43,584 nt of DNA from Deltaproteobacteria bacterium (lineage in GTDB: Bacteria > Desulfobacterota > Desulfobacteria > Desulfobacterales > Desulfosarcinaceae): NCBI GenBank assembly GCA_020444075.1, contig JAHLLR010000043.1:1-43584 (forward strand), in the 5' to 3' direction. A program made the translations under genes and the position numbers. Below, piece after piece: positions 17,868 to 26,243 of the stretch (position 1 is its first letter; every line of letters starts with the position of its first letter). The notes below the pieces were generated by a model. That model searched no databases. It saw only the letters and a program-made list of their open reading frames with translations, and had not been told where the DNA came from.

Positions 17868-19649
17868 TCAACGATTTTCACGGGCCGGTTCCACCACGCA
17901 TTGCTTGAAAACCGGTTTGTCGCAGTGCTGGCAACTCACGGTATCGACGTGGGGCAGGATTTCGGCGATGGCTTCTTTCTGGGTGGCGAACAGGTGGTCC
18001 CGGCCGATGGTTTCCAGGTAGCCGCCCCGTTCAAGCACCCGGTTGGCATCGGGTTTGAATTCGCACAGGTATAGGTTTCCCCGCTGCGTGCGGCGTCGCA
18101 GGGCCTCGCGGGCAAGCATTTCAGCGCCGGCAACATCAATGAAATTGATGCCGCACCCCACAATCAGTACATTGCGCTTGCGGGTCAATTTCCTGTCTAT
18201 GTTGTACAGGTACTCGCCTACATGGTTGACGGCCCCGAAGAACAGCGGGCCGTCTATGCGGATGATCTTCAGTTTCGGGCATTCGATTTCCGCTTCAATC
18301 AAGGGGGGGCCGACGGTATCCGGATTCGGTGCCAGATTGGCGATGCGCGGATGGGCGGTGCGGTTCAGGTAAAGAATCAGGGAAAGCAGGACACCCGCGT
18401 AAATGGCGAACTCCAGGTCCAGGAACAAGGTGGCCAGAAAGGTGGTCAGCAGGACCGCTGTCTCCCCCGTGCTGGTTTTCAAGATGGTGCGGATGTGATG
18501 CACGTCAATGAGATGGTAAGCCACCAGCAGGATGATCCCCCCCATGGCGGCGATGGGCAGGTAGGCGGTCAGGGGGGCGATGAGCAGAAGCAGCAGGGCC
18601 AGAAAAGCCGCTGAAAATACGGCTGAAAGCGGTGTGATGGCGCCGGCCTGATAATTGATACCGGAGCGTGTGAAGGAGCCGGAACCGGCGTAGCTGGAGA
18701 AAAAACTGCCGATGATATTAGACAGCCCCTGCCCGATGAACTCCTGGTTGCCGTCGATGGGCTGACGGGATTTTGCGGCAATGGAGCGGCCGATGGAGAG
18801 GGCTTCGATCAGGCCGAGAAGGGCCACGGCCAGCGCTTTCGGAGCCAGTTGACGGATGGTGCCAAAGGAAAAGTCCGGCAGGGAGGGTGGCGGAAGGGTC
18901 GCCGGCATCTGGCCGACCAGATGGATGCCGTGCTGGTTGCCGTCCATCAGCAGGCAGGCCAGACTGCCGATGATCATGGCAAAGAGCATCCCCGGCCATC
19001 GGGGAATCACGATTCTGAAGAATATCGCAGATGCCAGCGTGACCATGGCCACGGCGAGCACATACGGATTGATATGCTCAACTTCGCTGAGGATGCTCAT
19101 CCAGACCTGCAGAAAAGAGTGACCACGCGGCATGAATAGGCCGAAGACATGTTTCATCTGGCTCGTGGCGATGAGGATGGCCGCTCCCGAGGTAAAACCG
19201 ACCACCACGGAATGGGAGACGAAATTGACCAGCGTGCCCAGCCTGGCCAGGCCGAATGCCAGCTGGTATGCCCCCGCCATGAGAGTAAGGGTCAGAACGA
19301 TGCGAATATACTCGGCTGAACCGGGTTCGGCCAGGGGGCTGATGGACGTGAACACGATTATGGAAATCGCTGTAGTGGGGCCGGATATCAGATGCAGGGA
19401 GGATCCGAAAAGGGCCGCCACCACCGGGGTGACGATGGCGGTGTAGAGACCGTATTCCGGGGGCAGGCCGGCGATCATCGCAAAGGCCACACCCTGGGGA
19501 AGAACGATGACGGCACCGGTGAGGCCAGCCAGAAGGTCAGCCTGCAAGGTATCCCAGCCGATGAAATTCCACCAGCGGAGAAAGGGAAACAGCCTCCGCA
19601 GCCAGGATCTGCCATCGGGCGTTGGGGCTTCCAGATTATACCGGTTCAT
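17868..19649 (-). CDS. SulP-family anion transporter with STAS domain (SulP1)
   Basis: About 593 residues from the ATG at 19649; a GTG at 19658 adds three. The membrane part has the SulP signatures GWDTLQADLLAGLTGAVIVLPQGVAFAMIAGLPPEYGLY and the GSGSFTRSGINYQAGA segment, with 12-14 helices. A C-terminal STAS domain (about 450-565) has IDGPLFFGAVNHV and FIDVAGAEML; the usual DSSG-type Ser is replaced by Ala. After STAS there is a tail with VSCQHCDKPVFKQCVV, a C-x2-C plus a third Cys, unusual for the family and possibly metal- or redox-active. SulP members carry sulfate, bicarbonate or dicarboxylates with H+ or Na+; the substrate here is not determined. The gene begins 45 bp after CMK1. Confidence 0.9.
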   Translation of the reverse strand: MNRYNLEAPTPDGRSWLRRLFPFLRWWNFIGWDTLQADLLAGLTGAVIVLPQGVAFAMIAGLPPEYGLYTAIVTPVVAALFGSSLHLISGPTTAISIIVFTSISPLAEPGSAEYIRIVLTLTLMAGAYQLAFGLARLGTLVNFVSHSVVVGFTSGAAILIATSQMKHVFGLFMPRGHSFLQVWMSILSEVEHINPYVLAVAMVTLASAIFFRIVIPRWPGMLFAMIIGSLACLLMDGNQHGIHLVGQMPATLPPPSLPDFSFGTIRQLAPKALAVALLGLIEALSIGRSIAAKSRQPIDGNQEFIGQGLSNIIGSFFSSYAGSGSFTRSGINYQAGAITPLSAVFSAAFLALLLLLIAPLTAYLPIAAMGGIILLVAYHLIDVHHIRTILKTSTGETAVLLTTFLATLFLDLEFAIYAGVLLSLILYLNRTAHPRIANLAPNPDTVGPPLIEAEIECPKLKIIRIDGPLFFGAVNHVGEYLYNIDRKLTRKRNVLIVGCGINFIDVAGAEMLAREALRRRTQRGNLYLCEFKPDANRVLERGGYLETIGRDHLFATQKEAIAEILPHVDTVSCQHCDKPVFKQCVVEPARENR

Positions 19650-19694
19650 GATGCTCACTCATGCTGCGTGTGCTTCCGGGTTTGCTTTTGGGGT

Positions 19695-20501
19695 TCAGTC
19701 TTCCACTACGAACGGGACGATGTTTACCTGGAGAGATTGGATCCCGTCCACCTTTTCCGCCAGCCGTTCGACCCTTGCCGTGATGATTTTTTCATCCACC
19801 AGCGATCCCCGGACGCTCACGAACACTTCTCCATTGCCGGCATCGGCCATCACCTTGGGAAAGTCCTTGACCAGGGCCGCTTCGACCCGGGCCGCCAGGG
19901 CGGCATCGTCGAGCCGTTTTCGGCTGTTGGCCGTGCTTTTGAAGCAGGGCTGGTCAAGGGTATGAAGAATGATGGAAACCGCATCATTCACGCCCATGGT
20001 GCCGATGTGCAGGACCATGTCATACAAAAGGGGGTTCCAGGTGTCCTGGCCGAAAAGCTGCATGCCCCATTTCCGCCGCTCGGCATCGTCGTTGACCAGC
20101 ACCATGCGCGCCTCGTCGGCCGAAATGCCTTCGCGTTTCATCTCCTCGCGCACCCGGTTCTCCAGGTCCCCACTGATTCTGATCTTGAGAACGTGTGAAA
20201 TCCCCTGCAGAAAAAAATGGCCCGCCAGTCCGTGAAATACGACGTTGTCCCGCTGAAGGTGGGTGAGCAGCGCCGCACGGAAGAACGCCACGAAGCGCTC
20301 CTTGCCGGAGGTGAACCGATCCAGGATCGTCGGGGCATCGTGGATCGCCCGGACCAGCTTCAGTTCGGGAATATTGAAATGTTCGGATGCCTCGAGGATG
20401 ATCTCGCGCGAGATACACTCATAATTCAAGGCCCGGGCCAGTTTTTCGGCGACTTCCTTGCCCCGGCTGTAGGATCCCCGGGATATGGTGACAATGGACA
20501 T
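19695..20501 (-). CDS. Cytidylate-kinase-2-like protein with C-terminal BON-like domain (CMK1)
   Basis: 268 residues. The N-terminal P-loop domain (1-195) starts MSIVTISRGSYSRGKEVAEKLA. It matches the cytidylate-kinase-2 layout, with GxxxxGK followed by E instead of S/T. Later motifs are FHGLAGHFFL, VLKIRISGDLENRV, a D-x-E-R motif and LLYDMVLHIG. Residues about 205-265 resemble a BON domain (VEAALVKDFPKV, VFVSVRGSLVDEK, RLAEKVDGIQSLQVNI). This family is annotated as kinase-like; catalysis on CMP is unproven and true cytidylate kinase has a different P-loop. It is the first gene of the unit CMK1-SulP1-KtrB-KtrA and has its own promoter candidate. Three paralogues lie in the window. A regulatory role towards the adjacent transporter is an inference. 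Confidence 0.8.
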   Translation of the reverse strand: MSIVTISRGSYSRGKEVAEKLARALNYECISREIILEASEHFNIPELKLVRAIHDAPTILDRFTSGKERFVAFFRAALLTHLQRDNVVFHGLAGHFFLQGISHVLKIRISGDLENRVREEMKREGISADEARMVLVNDDAERRKWGMQLFGQDTWNPLLYDMVLHIGTMGVNDAVSIILHTLDQPCFKSTANSRKRLDDAALAARVEAALVKDFPKVMADAGNGEVFVSVRGSLVDEKIITARVERLAEKVDGIQSLQVNIVPFVVED

Positions 20502-20616
20502 GAGCGGCGTTTTCCTTCGGTAATAGTAAACGTCGGCACCGTTGATCGGCAGGCTGAACGTCCGTTTAACCTGTCGGGAACGTCAGGAGCGATCATCCAC
20601 CCCCGGCTTACCGTCG

Positions 20617-20646
20617 GTTATAGCGCAAAGGATAGGGATCGTTCAA
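20617..20646 (-). promoter_or_regulatory. Sigma-70-type promoter of the CMK1-SulP1-KtrB-KtrA unit
   Basis: The minus strand reads TTGAAC (20641-20646), an 18-bp spacer, then TATAAC (20617-20622); each box differs from consensus at one base. Transcription would start near 20610, leaving a leader of about 110 nt before the ATG at 20501. The -35 lies 11 bp beyond the stop of the Lon-like gene. Confidence 0.55.
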
Positions 20647-20656
20647 TGGTCAAATT

Positions 20657-22675
20657 TTACGAAACCGCCGCAAGCACCCGGTCGATGGCCTGGGAGAGAT
20701 CATCGATCGGCACGATGTCCAGGGACTGTTTGATTTCATCGGCAATTTCCTGGAGATCGACGACATTTTTTTCGGGCAGCACCACCGTGCGGACACCGGC
20801 CCGATGAGCGGCCATCAGCTTCTCCTTGACCCCACCCACCGGCAAAATGCGGCCGGTCAGGGTGAGTTCTCCGGTCATGGCCACCTCGCGGCGGCAGGGC
20901 CGGCCGGTAATCATGGAGAGCAATGCCACGGCAATGGCCACACCGGCCGAGGTGCCGTCCTTGGGGATCGCTCCGGCCGGGATGTGGATGTGAATATCGT
21001 GCCGTTCAAAAAACGATTCCGGGATGGCGAAGGCATCCACATGGCTGCGGATGTAGCTCATGGCCGCCTGTGCCGACTCCTTCATCACCGTTCCCAGTGA
21101 ACCGGTGAGCGTCAGCTGATTGCTGCCGCGCATTTTGGTGGTCTCGATAAAGACGATTTCACCGCCGGTGCGGGTCCAGGCCAGGCCGGTGGCCACACCG
21201 ATGCGGTCTTTGGCCTGGGTCACCTCGAAGGCAAAGCGGCGGGGGCCCAGGAATTCGGCCACCAATTCATCGGTGACGGCCAGCGGGTCTGCACCGGTTT
21301 GATGATCGACCTGGTCGAGGGCGATTTTACGGCACAGGCTGGCAATCTGCCGCTGAAGGCCGCGCAGCCCCGCCTCACGGGTGTACTCACGAATAATCCG
21401 GACCACCGCCGCGCGGCTGAAGACGATCGACCGGTCTTCAAGCCCGTTTGCATCGATCTCCCGGGGGATGAGATGGTTGAAGGCAATCCGGATCTTCTCC
21501 TGCTCGGTGTAGCCGGACAGTTCGATAACCTCCAGGCGGTCCAGCAGCGCCTCCGGAATGGCGTCGACGGTGTTGGCCGTGGCAATGAACATCACTTTGG
21601 AGAGGTCAAAGGGCAGGTCCAGATAGTGGTCCATGAAGCGGTTGTTCTGCTGCGGATCGAGCACCTCCAGCAGGGCCGCCGCCGGATCACCCTTGAAATC
21701 CTGGCTGATCTTATCCAGTTCGTCCAGCATGAAAACCGGGTTGCTGGTTTCCGATCGGCGGATCTCCTGAATGATGCGGCCGGGCAGGGCGCCCACATAG
21801 CTGCGCCGGTGTCCCCTCAGTTGGGCTTCGTCCTTCATTCCGGCCAGGGAGATGCGTACGAACCGGCGCTGCATGCTTCTGGCAATGGAGACTCCCAGCG
21901 AGGTTTTGCCGGTACCCGGCGGCCCCACGAAGCAGAGTACCGGCCCCCGGTTGTCCAGGCGGGTCAACTTTCGATGCAGGGCGTTTTTCACCGTTGTGCG
22001 GATTTCATCAAGCCTCAGCGGCTTGGCCAGAAAATGATAGGAGCCCTTCTGCATGGCGGAAACCGCCGCCGGCACCGTTGCATACCCGGTAATGATGATC
22101 ACCTCGGTGTCCGGGTTTTTCCGTTTGGCCGTTTCCAGCACCTGCATGCCGTCTGCCTGCTCCATTTTCAGGTCGGTGATGATGACATCGAACGCCTGGT
22201 CTTTCAACCGGTCGATGGCTTCCAGACCGTCGCCGGCGGTGGCCACCTGGTAACCCGCCCTGGTGAGCACATGCTTAAGATTTTTGCGGGTGATCTTTTC
22301 ATCGTCCACCACCAGTATGGTGGGCCGGCGTTCGGACTGCAGAATTCTTACCGCCAGGTGTTCCATCACCCGGTTTTTTATTTCCGGCAGACCATCATGT
22401 TCGGAATCGAGCACCTGCCTGGCGGTTTTGAGATCGAGGCGGTCTTCGCTGGTCCGGTTCCAGGGCAGGTGCGTAAGGTAGTCTATATAATTGATGCCGA
22501 TGGTATGCTCGGCGCTGCCCGCGGGCATTTTGGCGATCCGTTCGATTTCCTTGAGGGTTGCCTGCTCTACCTCCGGCGGCATGCCGGCATCAATGACGGA
22601 GCGGCGGAACTGGCCGATTTCGGACGTCGGAAGCTCCTGTTTCTCCTGGATCGTTTCTTTTCTGAAAAACCGCAT
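20657..22675 (-). CDS. Lon-type protease lacking the N-terminal domain, with inserted response-regulator receiver
   Basis: 672 residues from the ATG at 22675, which has a strong GGAGG site; an in-frame TTG further upstream is less likely. The PUA-like substrate domain of Lon is absent. Residues about 18-112 are the Lon helical segment ([50 protein letters not shown]). A full receiver follows at about 119-237, with acidic pair D124/D125, phospho-acceptor D168, T196 and K218. The AAA+ module resumes exactly where Lon normally continues ([16 protein letters not shown], 251-259; Walker B LDELDK). The protease domain has catalytic Ser576 (PKDGTSAG) and Lys617 (GGVKEK). All catalytic residues are present, so an active, phosphorylation-gated ATP-dependent protease is plausible. 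No dedicated kinase is adjacent. Confidence 0.88.
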   Translation of the reverse strand: MRFFRKETIQEKQELPTSEIGQFRRSVIDAGMPPEVEQATLKEIERIAKMPAGSAEHTIGINYIDYLTHLPWNRTSEDRLDLKTARQVLDSEHDGLPEIKNRVMEHLAVRILQSERRPTILVVDDEKITRKNLKHVLTRAGYQVATAGDGLEAIDRLKDQAFDVIITDLKMEQADGMQVLETAKRKNPDTEVIIITGYATVPAAVSAMQKGSYHFLAKPLRLDEIRTTVKNALHRKLTRLDNRGPVLCFVGPPGTGKTSLGVSIARSMQRRFVRISLAGMKDEAQLRGHRRSYVGALPGRIIQEIRRSETSNPVFMLDELDKISQDFKGDPAAALLEVLDPQQNNRFMDHYLDLPFDLSKVMFIATANTVDAIPEALLDRLEVIELSGYTEQEKIRIAFNHLIPREIDANGLEDRSIVFSRAAVVRIIREYTREAGLRGLQRQIASLCRKIALDQVDHQTGADPLAVTDELVAEFLGPRRFAFEVTQAKDRIGVATGLAWTRTGGEIVFIETTKMRGSNQLTLTGSLGTVMKESAQAAMSYIRSHVDAFAIPESFFERHDIHIHIPAGAIPKDGTSAGVAIAVALLSMITGRPCRREVAMTGELTLTGRILPVGGVKEKLMAAHRAGVRTVVLPEKNVVDLQEIADEIKQSLDIVPIDDLSQAIDRVLAAVS

Positions 22676-22967
22676 GCCTGATTTCCTCCGCTTGGGTGTC
22701 TGCTGAAAAGCGCCGGCCTGGAGCATCAACGGATCGTTATCGTCCGGTACGTCAGACAACCGCTTGCAAAAACCGTTCTCACAGAAACGATCAGTGGCAC
22801 CCCAAAAAGAGTGAAACGGTTCGTATCTTCATTCTCCATCTCGGGGAGAGGGTTGTTTTTAGCACTGGGGACGCCCATGTCGGGATTCTGTCCATATTGT
22901 GGGAAAAACACGGCATCGCCGTCAGGTTTGGGGGGATACCAGTTGTCTTTACCCTTCTCAGGTTGCC

Positions 22968-22990
22968 AAATGTTGCGATTTGCAACATTT
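22968..22990. promoter_or_regulatory. Palindromic candidate activator site (UAS)
   Basis: AAATGTTGC, five bases, GCAACATTT: a perfect 9-bp inverted repeat. Its centre lies about 75 bp upstream of the sigma-54 promoter at 23049 and in the divergent region with the Lon-like gene. The core TGTTGC-N5-GCAACA recurs in related form upstream of CMK3. Size and spacing suit a Fis-type dimeric HTH as in NtrC-family activators. Confidence 0.5.
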
Positions 22991-23048
22991 TCAAATGTTT
23001 TTGTAATAGTTTATAACTAACTGTAAAAAAACACAAATTAATTTAACC

Positions 23049-23064
23049 TGGTTTAAGTGTTGCT
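23049..23064 (+). promoter_or_regulatory. Sigma-54 promoter of the Usp/SLC13/CMK2 operon
   Basis: TGGTTT, five bases (AAGTG), then TTGCT. The invariant GG and GC dinucleotides are correctly spaced by 10 bp. Transcription would start near 23075, giving a leader of about 107 nt. A palindromic candidate enhancer lies about 75 bp upstream. Confidence 0.55.
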
Positions 23065-23181
23065 TATTGTAACGGCTTGCCTTTCCCTCCCGCCCGGAGT
23101 TCATGATTTAAAATTGGCCATAAAATAGATCAGTTAAATCCCGTCTGGGTTTATGGCACATGAATTGATTACCCGTTGACC

Positions 23182-23772
23182 ATGAAAACCCTTCTCTTTG
23201 CCACCGATCATTTGACCCCGGACCGCAAGGCGCTGGATTATGCCCTGGTGCTGTGCCGGCGGATGAGGGCCGGACTGGAGGTGCTGCATATCCTTCAGGG
23301 GACAAATTCTGTAGGCAACCCTGGGAAGCATCGCCACACCCCCGTCCACCTGGCCGGGAATGACTATGCGGGCGCCGTGGTGACGGCGACCGTTGGCGAA
23401 GCCGGTCTGCACGATCCGTCGGAAGCGCTGAAAGCGGCGGCCAGTGATCAATTCCAGAGGCTCTTGCCTGACCCACCGGATACCCGTATCGATTATCGCT
23501 GCGTGGTTACCGGTGAACCAACCCGTACCATCATCGAGCGATATGTGCGCAACCACCGCCATATCGTCCTTACGGTTTTCGATCCCCGGTTGCACCACCA
23601 CCCATCCGGTGCCCGGAAGAAAGAGAGCCGTCCGGCGGGGGGGAAAGCCATGCCCAAACTGCCAATCCCGCTGGTGCTCGTGAAAAATGCGCATTCAATC
23701 CCAACCAAACAGGAGGCGTTGCGACATGCGAAATCCATTCAAGAGATCAAAAAAGAACACCCCCACCGCTGA
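23182..23772 (+). CDS. Usp-like protein, divergent
   Basis: 196 residues from the ATG at 23182. It opens MKTLLFATDHLTPDRKALDYALVLCRRMRAGLEVLHIL, the Usp first strand and helix with the Asp kept. It then has VVTGEPTRTIIERYVRNHRHIVLTVFDPRL, matching the second half of the fold, and ends PIPLVLVKNA. The glycine-rich ATP loop is not recognisable: where it is expected there is a basic, His-rich stretch (LHHHPSGARKKES). The C-terminus has a charged tail. No ribosome site is visible before the ATG, which is unusual here. The end overlaps the next gene by 47 bp. It is the first gene of a probable operon leading to the SLC13 permease and CMK2. Confidence 0.7.
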   Translation: MKTLLFATDHLTPDRKALDYALVLCRRMRAGLEVLHILQGTNSVGNPGKHRHTPVHLAGNDYAGAVVTATVGEAGLHDPSEALKAAASDQFQRLLPDPPDTRIDYRCVVTGEPTRTIIERYVRNHRHIVLTVFDPRLHHHPSGARKKESRPAGGKAMPKLPIPLVLVKNAHSIPTKQEALRHAKSIQEIKKEHPHR

Positions 23773-24262
23773 GCTTCAAAATGAGAAAAGGCTTGATGGG
23801 GCAGGTGCCATCGTCGCGTCTGCCGGGGCCGAAATCGGCACCGGATCGGTGGATGGCCGGCTGGTGGTCATGGGCCGGGAGAGTACCTTTTCCGATGAAG
23901 TCATCGACTACGCCATCGATATGGCCCGTAGGATGTCCTTTGAAATTCTGGCGCTCAACAGCGCCCCGCTTTCCTGCGATGCGTTCAGCCTGTTTTCAAC
24001 CTCGCGCAGCAAACTATGCCAGGAATTTCAATCCATCTCCGAGAAAAACGCCCGGGCGTTTCGACAGTCTGCCGAAGCCATCGGGGTTCCCTTCGTCCAC
24101 GTGGTCAAGTTCGATGAACCCGAACAGGCGCTGGCCAGTGTGCAGAGCGAGTACGGGAGTATCGAGTTTGTCATCTCCGATGCCCAGCCGCAGATTGCAT
24201 CGGACCGTGTTGCCGAGAGCAACCGGCTGCGAAACGAGGTGCTGGTCTACGCGATGATTTGA
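23726..24262 (+). CDS. Usp-like protein with basic N-terminal extension
   Basis: 178 residues from the ATG at 23726, chosen for its AGGAGG site. The first 45 residues are charged and probably disordered (MRNPFKRSKKNTPTAE). The remainder looks like a degenerate Usp fold: RLVVMGRESTFSDEVIDYAIDMARRMSFEILALNSAP, then ARAFRQSAEAIGVPFVHVVKFDEPEQAL and IEFVISDAQP. The nucleotide loop is absent. The start lies inside the preceding gene (47-bp overlap in another frame), suggesting translational coupling of the two Usp-like proteins. The function is not inferable beyond membership of this fold, which is itself moderately certain. Confidence 0.65.
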   Translation: MRNPFKRSKKNTPTAELQNEKRLDGAGAIVASAGAEIGTGSVDGRLVVMGRESTFSDEVIDYAIDMARRMSFEILALNSAPLSCDAFSLFSTSRSKLCQEFQSISEKNARAFRQSAEAIGVPFVHVVKFDEPEQALASVQSEYGSIEFVISDAQPQIASDRVAESNRLRNEVLVYAMI

Positions 24263-24303
24263 TCCGTGGCGACAAGCCGCCTAACCGTTGGAGGAGATTT
24301 GAG

Positions 24304-24384
24304 ATGAACAGCCATTTTTTTCTGTCGATCGGACTGATCATGATCGCATTCAGCCTATGCTACTGGTTTCGCAATGAGAAGTAG
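24304..24384 (+). CDS. 26-residue single-pass membrane peptide
   Basis: A short frame with a strong GGAGGAG site 8 bp before its ATG encodes 26 residues. It begins MNSHFFLSIGLIMIAFSL and continues through CYWFR to a charged end, NEK. One hydrophobic helix fills most of it. It lies between the second Usp-like gene (41 bp) and the SLC13 permease (31 bp), all in one direction. Small one-helix peptides encoded beside transporters (KdpF, AcrZ, MgtS types) often bind and stabilise or modulate them; that role here is an inference from position and shape. Confidence 0.6.
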   Translation: MNSHFFLSIGLIMIAFSLCYWFRNEK

Positions 24385-24415
24385 TGCTCAAAAAGATTCG
24401 AGAGGAGTTCGTTGA

Positions 24416-26227
24416 ATGACCCCTGAAATGATTTTGACCATCATCATGCTGACTTTTGCCGTGGTCTTGTTTGTGTTCGAGTGGGTGCGGGTGGATGTCG
24501 TGGGTATCATCATGATGGTCATGCTGCCGCTTACCGGTCTGATTTCACCCAAGGAGGCCTTTGTGGGGCTGAGCAGCAACGCGGTGTGTTCCATCATCGC
24601 CGTGATCATCATCGGTGCCGGACTGGACAAGACCGGCGTGATGAACCAGGTGGCCGGGCCGATCATCAGGCTCGCCGGCAACAGCGAAAGTCGGGTGATC
24701 GCTCTGGTTTCGGGGGCTGTGGGCATCATCTCCAGCATGATGCAGAACATCGGTGCGGCAGCCCTGTTCATGCCGGCCACCCAACGCATTGCCAAACGCA
24801 TGGAGATCCCGGTATCGAGAATTCTCATGCCCATGGGATTCTGCGCCATCATCGGCGGCACGCTCACCCTGGTGGGGGCCAGCCCCACCATTTTGCTCAA
24901 TGACCTGATGACGCTGGGCGGAGAAAAGCTCGCCCCGTTCGGCCTCTTCACCCAGACGCCAATTGGTATCTGCCTGCTGGCTACCGCCATTATCTACTTC
25001 CTGCTGTTCGGAAAGTATATTCTGCCGGCCGCCAAGGGAGAAGCCGATCGCGGAGTGACCGCAGCCCTGATGGAAGAATACAAGGCCCTGGGGAATACTT
25101 TCGAGATTCAGGTGCCGGCGGATTTCGCCGGCCCCAGAACCCTTCAGGAACTGCACATCCGCTCCAAATTCCTGCTGACGGTGGTGGCCATTTACCATGC
25201 CGGTGAAAAGCGTATCAACCTGACCCCCCGGAGCCATAATGAGATCGAAGCGCGGGACACCATCGCTGTCGTGGGCAAGGAAAAAAACGTTCGCAAAATG
25301 GCCGCCGAGCTGGGATGGACGCTGAAGGAGGGGCTCGACACCTTTGCCGAAAGCCTGGCCCGGACCAGTGCCGGAATGGCCGAGACCGTGGTCTCGCCGC
25401 GCTCGGAACTGATCGGCAAGACCATGAACGAGGTCAACTTCAAAGACCTCTACAATCTCAACCCGATTGCCCTGTTCAAGGGCAACCGCATCTATTACAC
25501 CGGGCTGACCCAGATCGCCTTGAGCATGGGCGATACCCTGCTCCTGCAGGGACCCTGGGAGCGGTTTCACCTGATCAAGAACCAGCCGCAGCCGCGTGCC
25601 CTGACCTTTGCCACGCCCCTGGAAGGAGAGATCCTGAGGCCCCAGAAAGCCAAGCTGGCCGTTTTCTGGCTGGTGCTGGCGTTATTCCAGATCATCTTTT
25701 TCAAGATTCAGCTTTCGGTAGCCCTGATGTCGGGCGCGCTGGGGATGGTCGTCACCGGCGTGCTGAGCATCGACGAAGCATACCGGGCAGTGGACTGGAT
25801 GACCGTCTTTTTGCTGGCCGGCCTGATCCCCCTGGGCATGGCCTTTGAGAAAACCGGTACGGCCGCCTTTATCGCTACCCAGGTGTTGGGGCTGCTGGGG
25901 CACCCGTCACCCATCGTGCTGCTCACCGCCGTGGGCATCATGACCTCATGTTTTACCCTGTTCATCTCCAACGTGGGGGCCACGGTGCTGCTGGTGCCGC
26001 TGTGCATGAACATGGCGGTGATGGCCGGTGCCGACCCGCGCATGGCCGCCCTGGTGGTGGGGTTGTCGGCGTCCAACACCTTCGTGCTGCCGACGCATCA
26101 GGTCAACGCGCTGGTGATGCGTCCCGGTGGATACCGTACCGTCGACTACGCCAAGGCCGGCTTCATCATGACCCTGCTCTTCCTGGCCGTGGAACTGACC
26201 ATCATCTATTTTTTCTACGGCGTTTAA
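24416..26227 (+). CDS. SLC13/DASS-family anion permease with two RCK_C domains
   Basis: 603 residues. The N-terminal half has about five membrane helices, a hairpin-like motif MMQNIGAAALFMP and GASPTILLND. The C-terminal half repeats this with FISNVGATVLLVP and SASNTFVLPTHQVNALV. Between them are two cytoplasmic RCK_C (TrkA_C) domains, about residues 225-300 (IRSKFLLTVVAIYHAGEK, EARDTIAVVGKEKNV) and 320-385 (NFKDLYNLNPIALFKG, LSMGDTLLLQGPW). This layout is typical of bacterial SLC13-type sulfate or dicarboxylate/Na+ symporters such as the cyanobacterial SLT family. AGGAG precedes the start. CMK2 follows after 16 bp. RCK_C domains commonly bind regulatory ligands, so the permease is probably ligand-gated. 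The actual anion is unknown. Confidence 0.88.
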   Translation: MTPEMILTIIMLTFAVVLFVFEWVRVDVVGIIMMVMLPLTGLISPKEAFVGLSSNAVCSIIAVIIIGAGLDKTGVMNQVAGPIIRLAGNSESRVIALVSGAVGIISSMMQNIGAAALFMPATQRIAKRMEIPVSRILMPMGFCAIIGGTLTLVGASPTILLNDLMTLGGEKLAPFGLFTQTPIGICLLATAIIYFLLFGKYILPAAKGEADRGVTAALMEEYKALGNTFEIQVPADFAGPRTLQELHIRSKFLLTVVAIYHAGEKRINLTPRSHNEIEARDTIAVVGKEKNVRKMAAELGWTLKEGLDTFAESLARTSAGMAETVVSPRSELIGKTMNEVNFKDLYNLNPIALFKGNRIYYTGLTQIALSMGDTLLLQGPWERFHLIKNQPQPRALTFATPLEGEILRPQKAKLAVFWLVLALFQIIFFKIQLSVALMSGALGMVVTGVLSIDEAYRAVDWMTVFLLAGLIPLGMAFEKTGTAAFIATQVLGLLGHPSPIVLLTAVGIMTSCFTLFISNVGATVLLVPLCMNMAVMAGADPRMAALVVGLSASNTFVLPTHQVNALVMRPGGYRTVDYAKAGFIMTLLFLAVELTIIYFFYGV

Positions 26228-26243
26228 CGAGGAATCGATCCAT

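Noticed and set aside
23154-23168. TGGCAC-N5-TTGA resembling a sigma-54 promoter just before the first Usp-like gene
   Set aside because: The -12 box lacks the GC dinucleotide and transcription would begin at the start codon. The site at 23049 is better in sequence and spacing.
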